Source: Actinomycetes bacterium (GTDB lineage Bacteria > Actinomycetota > Actinomycetes > Mycobacteriales > Micromonosporaceae). Taken from it: a stretch of DNA of 7,034 nt. Under the pieces are notes generated by a model that was given only the letters and a program-made list of their open reading frames with translations, was not told the origin of the DNA and did no database searches. Positions 1-4,897 of this stretch are shown piece by piece. Both the position numbers and the translations under genes were made by a program. The stretch spans positions 1 through 7,034 of the forward strand of contig JAEZGP010000341.1 of the NCBI GenBank assembly GCA_023437285.1, given 5' to 3'. Positions within the stretch are counted from its first letter, which is position 1. Every line of letters begins with the position of its first letter.

Positions 1-15
1 CGCGCGAGCCGCTCG

Positions 16-810
16 ATGATCTATATCGGTACGTCCGGGTGGCAGTACCGGTCGTGGCGCGGCCGGTTCTATACGGGCGACCTGCCCGTACGGCTGTGGC
101 TGGATCACTACGCGGCCCGGTTCGCGACCGTGGAGGTCAACAACGCGTTCTACCGGCTGCCGGACCGGCGGGTGTTCGAGGCGTGGCGCGAGCACACGCC
201 CGCCGACCTGGTCGTGGCGGTGAAGATGAGCCGGTACCTGACGCACATCAAGCGGCTGCGCGAGCCGGCCGAGCCGGTGGAGCGGTTCTTTTCCCGGGCG
301 TCGGCGCTCGGGTCGAAGCTGGGGCCGGTACTGCTGCAGTTGCCGCCGAACCTGCGGGTCACCGCGCTGGATGAGCTCGCCGCGACGCTCGCGCTGTGCC
401 CACGCGACGTGCGGATCGCGGTGGAGCCCCGGCACGCGTCGTGGTGGTGCCCGGCGGCCGAGGAGGTGCTGCGCGGCCACGGGGCGGCGCTGTGCTGGGC
501 CGACCGGGGCAGCCGCCCGGTCACCCCGCTGTGGCGTACGGCCGGGTTCGGGTACCTGCGGATGCACGCCGGGCGGGCGTCACCCGAGCCCCGGTACGGC
601 CGCACGGCGCTGGCGTCGTGGCTTGATCGCCTCGTTACGGCGTACGATGTGGGGGTTTCTGACGTTTTTGTGTATTTCAACAATGACCACGACGCGGCCG
701 CGATCGCGGACGCCGTGGCGCTGGCCGGACTGGCCCGCCGGCGCGGGCTGCCCGTCGCCCGAGTCCCCAGTGGACGGTCGTCGGGGTTGGCCGGCGCGCT
801 AGCTGGGTAG
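16..810 (+). CDS. DUF72 (YecE-like) family protein
   Basis: This 264-residue protein belongs to the DUF72/YecE family, a TIM-barrel-like fold of unknown biochemical role, probably cytoplasmic. The family signature is clear: the N-terminus reads IGTSGW (residues 4-9), then VEVNNAFYRLP (39-49), LLQLPP (106-111), AVEPRHASW (135-143), LRMHAG (181-186) and the C-terminal VYFNNDHDAAA (219-229). The length is normal for the family and no signal peptide or membrane segment is seen. The ATG at 16 is preferred because family members begin one or two residues before IGTSGW. The reading frame stays open to the left edge and no convincing ribosome site fits in the 15 visible bases, so an upstream start cannot be excluded. 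The stop codon lies 9 bp before the next gene, so co-transcription is possible. Codons around 622-690 are clearly less GC-rich than the rest. Function is not known. Confidence 0.93.
   Translation: MIYIGTSGWQYRSWRGRFYTGDLPVRLWLDHYAARFATVEVNNAFYRLPDRRVFEAWREHTPADLVVAVKMSRYLTHIKRLREPAEPVERFFSRASALGSKLGPVLLQLPPNLRVTALDELAATLALCPRDVRIAVEPRHASWWCPAAEEVLRGHGAALCWADRGSRPVTPLWRTAGFGYLRMHAGRASPEPRYGRTALASWLDRLVTAYDVGVSDVFVYFNNDHDAAAIADAVALAGLARRRGLPVARVPSGRSSGLAGALAG
786..810 (+). promoter_or_regulatory. Candidate SigB/SigF-type promoter of the DUF4383 gene
   Basis: The pattern is GTTG (786-789), 15 bases, then GGGTAG (805-810), matching the known SigB/SigF consensus GTTT-N14-16-GGGTAT/C in all but two positions. 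It lies inside the end of the DUF72 gene and its last three bases are that gene's TAG stop codon, which weakens it as independent evidence. A transcript would start near 817, almost at the ATG at 820. A conventional SD-like AGAGG (809-813) would then serve only read-through mRNA. Confidence 0.45.
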
Positions 811-819
811 AGGCACCTC

Positions 820-1338
820 ATGTCACACCTACCGGTGAACCACCCCCTGCGGCCGCTGTACCGGCTACTCGCCGCGCTCTGCGGGCTCTACGTGCTGGTC
901 TTCGGGATCATCGCGTTCACGCAGACCGCCGGCCTCGACACCTTCGCGCAGGACGGCCTGCCCTGGGTCCTCGGGCTGAAGGCCAACCGCGCGTTCGCGC
1001 TGCTGTCCATCGTGGCCGGCATCATCCTTGTCGGCGCGGCGGTCATCGGACGCAACGTGGCGCACTACATCCACCTCGCCGGCGCGGTCCTGTTCCTGGT
1101 GGCCGGCATGGTGATGCTGGTCCTGCTGCGGACGGACCTGAACTTCCTCGGCTTCACGATGGCGACCTGCATCATGTCGTTCGTGATCGGGCTCCTGCTC
1201 GGCCTGGCCGGCCTGTACGGCCAGGTGGGCACCCGCGAGGAGCGGGACCGCGAGGAGGCGTTCCGCCACGGCGCGGGCCCCGACCCGGAGAGCCACGTGC
1301 TTGGCGCCGAGAACGTGCCGCGTTCTCAGGAGGCCTGA
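820..1338 (+). CDS. DUF4383 four-helix membrane protein
   Basis: This 172-residue integral membrane protein is of the DUF4383 family, common in actinobacteria and of unknown function. Four hydrophobic segments are visible at about residues 14-34, 58-77, 83-103 and 112-134. The segment pattern around NRAFALLSIVAG (56-67) is typical of the family. The C-terminal tail from about 136 is hydrophilic and charged (TREERDREE) and is probably cytoplasmic. The ATG at 820 has an SD-like AGAGG at 809-813 with a 6-base spacer. It lies 9 bp after the DUF72 gene, and a candidate stress-sigma promoter overlaps that gene's stop. Transcription probably ends at the hairpin at 1351-1386. A role in envelope stress is only an inference from the promoter match and neighbours. 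Confidence 0.9.
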   Translation: MSHLPVNHPLRPLYRLLAALCGLYVLVFGIIAFTQTAGLDTFAQDGLPWVLGLKANRAFALLSIVAGIILVGAAVIGRNVAHYIHLAGAVLFLVAGMVMLVLLRTDLNFLGFTMATCIMSFVIGLLLGLAGLYGQVGTREERDREEAFRHGAGPDPESHVLGAENVPRSQEA

Positions 1339-1350
1339 TCGCCGCGGTCC

Positions 1351-1386
1351 ACGTGCCGGGAACCTCGACCGCGGTTCCCGGCGCGT
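1351..1386 (+). terminator. Hairpin terminator after the DUF4383 gene
   Basis: A perfect 10-bp inverted repeat, GCCGGGAACC (1355-1364) and GGTTCCCGGC (1373-1382), encloses an 8-base loop. The stem extends outward to 1351/1386 through a G-T wobble and three more pairs, giving 14 bp. It starts 13 bases after the DUF4383 stop. No T-tract follows, which is common for actinobacterial terminators. It could also act as an mRNA 3'-end stabiliser. Confidence 0.75.
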
Positions 1387-1511
1387 TCGCGTGCACCTCG
1401 ACACAACATTCCTGAATTGTACTCATGTTCACCCTGTTCCGCTGGGCCGCATCTGCGGTGATCAGGCCCTACGCGCCTTCGCCGGCATAAACTAAGGGCC
1501 TGACGAATCCG

Positions 1512-1615
1512 GCGCTAACGGACCAAAGAGACGCCTAGCCGTTCCAGCATCCGGCCATCGCGGCAGCGACGACGGCTAGGCATTCGCTGGGAGATGCCGA
1601 AACGGCGTTTAGCGC
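1512..1615 (+). repeat. Nested inverted repeats, possible structured 5' leader
   Basis: A perfect 10-bp inverted repeat, GCCTAGCCGT (1533-1542) and ACGGCTAGGC (1572-1581), surrounds a 29-base loop. An outer imperfect pair, GCGCTAACG (1512-1520) and CGTTTAGCGC (1606-1615), flanks it with one bulge. GCCGTT (1538-1543) could alternatively pair with AACGGC (1601-1606), which is incompatible with the inner stem. The block ends 46 bases before the sigma-factor ATG, so it could fold in the mRNA leader or serve as a protein-binding site. I do not recognise a known riboswitch class. Confidence 0.5.
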
Positions 1616-1646
1616 TCGCGCCCCGGGGGGAGGCTCTAGCGGGTGC

Positions 1647-1654
1647 GGAGGAGG
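1647..1654 (+). promoter_or_regulatory. Strong ribosome binding site fixing the sigma-factor start
   Basis: GGAGGAGG lies 7 bases upstream of the ATG at 1662. This is near-ideal spacing, and it supports inclusion of the whole N-terminal STAS domain in the translated protein. Confidence 0.85.
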
Positions 1655-1661
1655 CAGACGG

Positions 1662-2834
1662 ATGGATCGACCGGTACTGCATACCCACCTTGTTGAGGAC
1701 GTCATACTCGTCGTCGCCGAAGGCGACCTCGACATCGCCGCCTCGTCGACGGTACGGGCGACGCTGCGCGAATGTCTGCTGTCGGCGCCCAACGGCGTCG
1801 TGCTGGACCTCGCGGACGTGCCCCTGGTCGACGCGGCGATCCTCGGCGTGCTGGCGGGCGCCCTCGGCAACGCCGAGGAGGCGGGTACCCGGCTCCGCGT
1901 GGTGGGGGCGACCGGCACCGTCCTCGACGTCCTCGAGATCGTGGGGTTGGCCAAGCGGCTCGGGGCATACCGGCCCCGCGACGAGGCACCGCCACGGCCG
2001 TCACTGGCGTGCTGCACCACGCACGCGCGCTCCCCGCGCGAGGTCATGCGCGACGTCGTCGAGGCCGGCCAGGACTCGCTGGCCGCGGCCAACGCGGTGA
2101 TCGGCGAGCTGCTGGTCGAGGCCGCCAGCCTGCCGGACAGTGACCCGCGCCGCGGGCCGCTGCGGGAACAGGCGATCGAACTGGCGTTGCCGGCGGCGCA
2201 TCAGATGGCCAGCCGGTATCGCAACCGGGGCGAGAACGAGGACGACCTGCGCCAGGTGGCCGCCCTCGGGCTGCTCAAGGCCATCGACGGGTGGGACCCG
2301 GAGCGTGGGCACAGCTTCAGCGACTACGCGATCCCGACGGTCCTGGGCGAGCTGCGCCGGCACTTCCGCGATCGGGGCTGGGCCATGCGGGTGCCCCGCC
2401 GCCTGAAGGAGGTCCTGCTCGAGACGCGGCGCGTCAACGACCAGCTCACTCAGGAGCTGGGCCGTTCCCCGGACCCGTGCGACCTCGCCAAGACGCTGGG
2501 CCTGTCGACCGAGGCGGTGGAAGCCGCGCTGGAGGCGGCGCAGAACTACCGGCCACGGTCGCTGTCCGTACCCGTCGGCGACGGTTCGGCGGAGTTGGGC
2601 GACCTGGTCGGCGCGACGGACCCCGCCTTCGAGAAGGTGGACAACTGGAACTCCATCACCGAGGTGATCGCGGGGCTGCCGGAGCGTACCCAGCGGATTC
2701 TCGCGCTGCGCTTCACCCGGGACCTGTCGCAGGCGCAGATCGCGGCGGAGGTCGGCCTGTCCCAGATGCACGTGTCGCGCATCCTGAGCCAGACCCTCGC
2801 GACGCTCCGTGCCGCGATCATGGCCACGGACTAG
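1662..2834 (+). CDS. STAS domain-sigma factor fusion (SigB/SigF/SigG family)
   Basis: This 390-residue alternative sigma factor carries an extra N-terminal STAS domain. Residues about 5-105 look like a SpoIIAA/RsbV-type anti-sigma antagonist (VVAEGDLDIAASSTVR, then VVLDLADVPLVDAAILGVL). A linker of about 55 residues follows. Sigma region 2 lies at about 165-240 (DDLRQVAALGLLKAIDGWDPERG and FSDYAIPTVLGELRRHFRDRGW), region 3 at about 241-300 (RVPRRLKE, ELGRSP), and region 4 at about 330-388, with helix-turn-helix LSQAQIAAEVGLSQMHVSR (355-373). All sigma regions appear complete, so it should direct RNA polymerase to SigB/SigF-type promoters. The antagonist phosphorylation site, normally Asp-Ser, reads D57-A58-A59, so this domain cannot be phosphorylated there. 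It converges on the STAS-ATPase gene, its likely regulator, with a 4-bp overlap. The sigma assignment is secure; self-antagonism by the STAS domain is inference. Confidence 0.93.
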   Translation: MDRPVLHTHLVEDVILVVAEGDLDIAASSTVRATLRECLLSAPNGVVLDLADVPLVDAAILGVLAGALGNAEEAGTRLRVVGATGTVLDVLEIVGLAKRLGAYRPRDEAPPRPSLACCTTHARSPREVMRDVVEAGQDSLAAANAVIGELLVEAASLPDSDPRRGPLREQAIELALPAAHQMASRYRNRGENEDDLRQVAALGLLKAIDGWDPERGHSFSDYAIPTVLGELRRHFRDRGWAMRVPRRLKEVLLETRRVNDQLTQELGRSPDPCDLAKTLGLSTEAVEAALEAAQNYRPRSLSVPVGDGSAELGDLVGATDPAFEKVDNWNSITEVIAGLPERTQRILALRFTRDLSQAQIAAEVGLSQMHVSRILSQTLATLRAAIMATD

Positions 2835-3589
2835 TGGCCCACCAGCTTCCGGTAGCGCACGGTGGCCCAGGTGCTCTTGCCGCGCGTGGTGGCGTACGAG
2901 CCCCACGAGGCCGAGAACGCCTCCACGAGCAGGAGACCCCGGCCGCTCGTGCTCAACGGCGTCGCCGGCCCGGTGATCTTCGCCAGGCGCTCGTCGCCGT
3001 CGAGGACCGACACATGGAGGTAGTTGCCGAACCGGCGCAGCACCACCTGGTACGGGGTCCCGGCATGCTTGACGACGTTGCTGGCCAGCTCCGTCACGAT
3101 CATCTGGATGCGCGTCGCGATCGAGGCGGGCACCCACCAGTGTCGGCACGCCGACATCGCGAAGGCCCGCGCGCGGGGCACCGACTCCTCGGTCGGCGCG
3201 AACGTCTCCGCGAACCGCGCGCGCGACGCCTGGCGCCGACGCACCACCCGCATGGCGTCACTGGGGTCAGTGCAAATGGTGAGGGTGCGATCCACCCCGA
3301 GCGCCGCCATCCGCCCCAGCATCGTCGCGTCGGCGCCGCACAGGACCAGCGACGTGCCCGGCTCGGTCGCCGCCCGCTTGGCCACGGCCGGGAAAAGGGC
3401 CAGACACACGTCGTCGGCCAGCCACACCCGGGCGAGGTCCACGACGATGCCCAAGGGGGCCTCAGCCAACGCCTTGTACAGCACCGACCGGAGCACGGCG
3501 GTGCCGCCAAGATCCAGGGGACCGTCGGGACGGATGGTGACGATGTCGTCAGTCGTACCATCAACCGCGCAGGTCAACTGCCCCGACAC
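2831..3589 (-). CDS. STAS domain-RsbW/SpoIIAB-like ATPase fusion (putative anti-sigma factor)
   Basis: From the GTG at 3589 this is a 252-residue cytoplasmic protein. Residues about 15-110 form a STAS domain (DIVTIRPDGPLDLGG, then IVVDLARVWLADDVCLALF). Residues about 117-250 form a GHKL/HATPase_c_2 domain like anti-sigma serine kinases. Its N-box reads ELASNVVKHA, with E167, N171 and H175. The G1 region (VLDGDE, about 195-200) is short and degenerate, as is usual in this actinobacterial group. The G2 box is SGRGLLLVEAF (215-225). In the STAS domain the phospho-acceptor serine is replaced by Asp (D59-D60). An upstream GTG at 3658 has GGAGG 9 bases before it, but that site lies at or before the predicted transcript start, and residues 1-23 of the longer form use unusually AT-rich codons including AGA. 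I therefore prefer 3589. Partner sigma and kinase activity are inferred. Confidence 0.85.
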   Translation of the reverse strand: MSGQLTCAVDGTTDDIVTIRPDGPLDLGGTAVLRSVLYKALAEAPLGIVVDLARVWLADDVCLALFPAVAKRAATEPGTSLVLCGADATMLGRMAALGVDRTLTICTDPSDAMRVVRRRQASRARFAETFAPTEESVPRARAFAMSACRHWWVPASIATRIQMIVTELASNVVKHAGTPYQVVLRRFGNYLHVSVLDGDERLAKITGPATPLSTSGRGLLLVEAFSASWGSYATTRGKSTWATVRYRKLVGH

Positions 3590-3674
3590 CCCAACCACGC
3601 CCTTTCGGCGGCAAAGCCAGTACACCAGAGTATTCGCCTCAGATCTGGTTCGATACACCCACGTGGACCTCCGT

Positions 3675-3699
3675 ATACCCGCCCGGCGCAGAACCTAAC
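3675..3699 (-). promoter_or_regulatory. Candidate SigB/SigF-type promoter of the STAS-ATPase gene
   Basis: Read on the minus strand this is GTTA (3699-3696), 15 bases, then GGGTAT (3680-3675), a perfect -10 for the SigB/SigF class. A transcript would start near 3668. That gives a leader of about 80 bases to the GTG at 3589 but only about 10 bases to the GTG at 3658. The anti-sigma-like gene would thus be under control of the sigma class it may regulate, as in classical sigB and sigF operons. Confidence 0.6.
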
Positions 3700-3709
3700 G
3701 CCCCCCGAG

Positions 3710-3733
3710 GTTGAATTGCACCCACGGGGGTAG
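3710..3733 (+). promoter_or_regulatory. Candidate SigB/SigF-type promoter of the CheB-like gene
   Basis: GTTG (3710-3713), 14 bases, then GGGTAG (3728-3733). Its -35 element is 10 bp from the -35 element of the divergent promoter at 3675-3699. Transcription would begin near 3740, only a few bases before the ATG at 3744, giving a nearly leaderless mRNA. No good ribosome site is visible, only a weak AGCAGG at 3732-3737. Confidence 0.5.
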
Positions 3734-3743
3734 CAGGCTGGTC

Positions 3744-4814
3744 ATGGAGCAACCGAACGGCGCTGACGGCGCCCCGAACAGCGAAGCAGGGGTGGTGGCT
3801 CACCGGGACGTCATCGCTATAGGTGCCTCCGCCGGAGGTGTGGAGGCGCTGCGGGCCGTCGTGGCCGGACTTCCCGATGATCTCCCAGCCGCCGTGCTGG
3901 TCGTGCTCCACGTGCCGCGCACCGGACAAAGTGCGCTGGCGTCGATTCTCGCCCGGGTATCCAGCCTGCCCGTGCGGCCGGCGGTGGACGGCGAGATGCT
4001 GCGGCACAGCCGCGTGTACGTGGCACCGGTGGACCGGCACCTGCTGCTGCTCGGCAACCGGATCCGGCTGTCGCGGGGCCCCACGGAGAACGGACACCGA
4101 CCCGCCATCGACCCGTTGTTCCGGTCGGTGGCCCGCGCGTTCGGCCCACGCGCCGTCGGCGTGGTCTTGTCCGGTTCGCGCGATGACGGCGCGGCGGGTC
4201 TTGCCGCGATCGCGGCCCGTGGCGGGACGACAGTGGTGCAGGACCCCTCCGACGCGGTGTTCCCGGCCATGCCCCGCGCGGCGCTGGAGCAGGTCGTGCC
4301 GGACCGGGTGCTGCCCGTGGCCCAGATCGGTGCGGCGCTGAGTGAGCTGAGCCGACAGCCCGCACCGGACAACCTGGTGATCGACAAGGACCCCATGCTG
4401 GACGCGGAGGTCGCGATGGCGGATCTAGGACCGGTGACCACCGATGAGCTGTCCGGGCAACCCGCCGGGTACGGGTGCCCGGCGTGCGGCGGTTCGTTGT
4501 ACGAGTTGCCCACGAACTCCGTCATGCCGCGGTACCGGTGTCGGGTCGGGCACGCGTGGTCGCCCGAGTCGCTGCTGGAGGAGCAGGCGGCCGCCCTGGA
4601 GAGCGCGCTGTGGATGGCGCTGCGTTCGCTGGAGGAAAAGGCCGTACTGAGCCGTCGGATGGCTGAGAGCAGCCGCCGGCACGGCCACGACGCCGCGCGC
4701 GACCGGTACCGCCTGCAGGCCGACGACGCCGAGGCGGCCGGTTCGCTGATCCGCGACCTCATCGACCGGGTGGGCGCGGCGGCGGACGGCGAGGCCGTGT
4801 ACTCAACCGAATAG
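3744..4814 (+). CDS. CheB-type methylesterase without receiver domain, with C-terminal zinc-ribbon-like tail
   Basis: This is a 356-residue protein from the ATG at 3744. Residues about 21-203 form a CheB-type protein-glutamate methylesterase domain. The catalytic triad is intact: Ser29 in IGASAGG (27-32), His56 in LHVP, and Asp148 in LSGSRDDGAAGL. The substrate in chemotaxis is the methyl-glutamate of receptors, but none is encoded here. The N-terminal phosphorylation (receiver) domain of classical CheB is absent, so control must differ. Residues about 243-272 contain C245, C248, C266 and H270 (CPAC, then CRVGH), a possible zinc ribbon, followed by an alpha-helical charged tail (275-345). A TTG start at 3711 is in frame but has no usable ribosome site and overlaps the predicted promoter. 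The gene is followed after 83 bp by its CheR counterpart, and a candidate stress-sigma promoter precedes it. The domain call is firm; the biological substrate is unknown. Confidence 0.92.
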   Translation: MEQPNGADGAPNSEAGVVAHRDVIAIGASAGGVEALRAVVAGLPDDLPAAVLVVLHVPRTGQSALASILARVSSLPVRPAVDGEMLRHSRVYVAPVDRHLLLLGNRIRLSRGPTENGHRPAIDPLFRSVARAFGPRAVGVVLSGSRDDGAAGLAAIAARGGTTVVQDPSDAVFPAMPRAALEQVVPDRVLPVAQIGAALSELSRQPAPDNLVIDKDPMLDAEVAMADLGPVTTDELSGQPAGYGCPACGGSLYELPTNSVMPRYRCRVGHAWSPESLLEEQAAALESALWMALRSLEEKAVLSRRMAESSRRHGHDAARDRYRLQADDAEAAGSLIRDLIDRVGAAADGEAVYSTE

Positions 4815-4897
4815 CCCATGCGAGTCGACCGAGGCGCTGATGAGTCCAGGCGGTAGGCTACGCGGGCCCAGCTAGGAGGCCGACCGGAGTAGCGATC

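Larger units (their letters stand above)
1387..1661. other. Intergenic region and leader upstream of the sigma-factor gene
   Basis: No convincing gene is seen between the terminator and the sigma-factor start. Short open frames here lack a ribosome site and third-position GC bias. The stretch from about 1405 to 1440 and around 1486-1496 is locally AT-richer than its surroundings, as expected of a promoter region. TAAACT at 1488-1493 resembles a -10 element but has no recognisable -35 at 16-18 bases. GTTT at 1607-1610 has no GGGTA at the right distance, so a SigB-type autoregulatory promoter is not supported. The last 150 bases contain the inverted repeats listed separately. Confidence 0.6.

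Noticed and set aside
865..1432. Minus-strand frames opposite the DUF4383 gene
   Set aside because: His/Arg/Asp-rich translations that are shadows of the membrane protein, and one runs through the terminator hairpin.
1301..1495. Small 64-codon plus-strand frame after DUF4383
   Set aside because: It starts inside the DUF4383 gene, passes through the terminator hairpin, and has no ribosome site or coding bias.
1607..1631. GTTT followed by a G-run as a SigB-type autoregulatory promoter of the sigma gene
   Set aside because: At 15 bases the -10 would read GGGGGA, which lacks the TA core of GGGTA.
2001..3149. Minus-strand open frame of 382 codons opposite the sigma gene
   Set aside because: No recognisable domain. 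The sigma-factor frame on the other strand is unambiguous.
2291..3733. Plus-strand open frame of 480 codons over the sigma 3' end and STAS-ATPase gene
   Set aside because: Low-complexity Arg/Gly/Pro/Ala-rich translation, no ribosome site, and it crosses two well-supported genes in other frames.
4815..4897. Possible separate promoter for the CheR gene (GCGGTA 4850-4855, or TAGGCT 4854-4859 as -10)
   Set aside because: No GTT at 14-16 bases for a SigB-type site and no sigma-70 -35 at 16-18 bases. The nearest candidate, TCGACC (4825-4830), is 23 bases away. Co-transcription with CheB is simpler.
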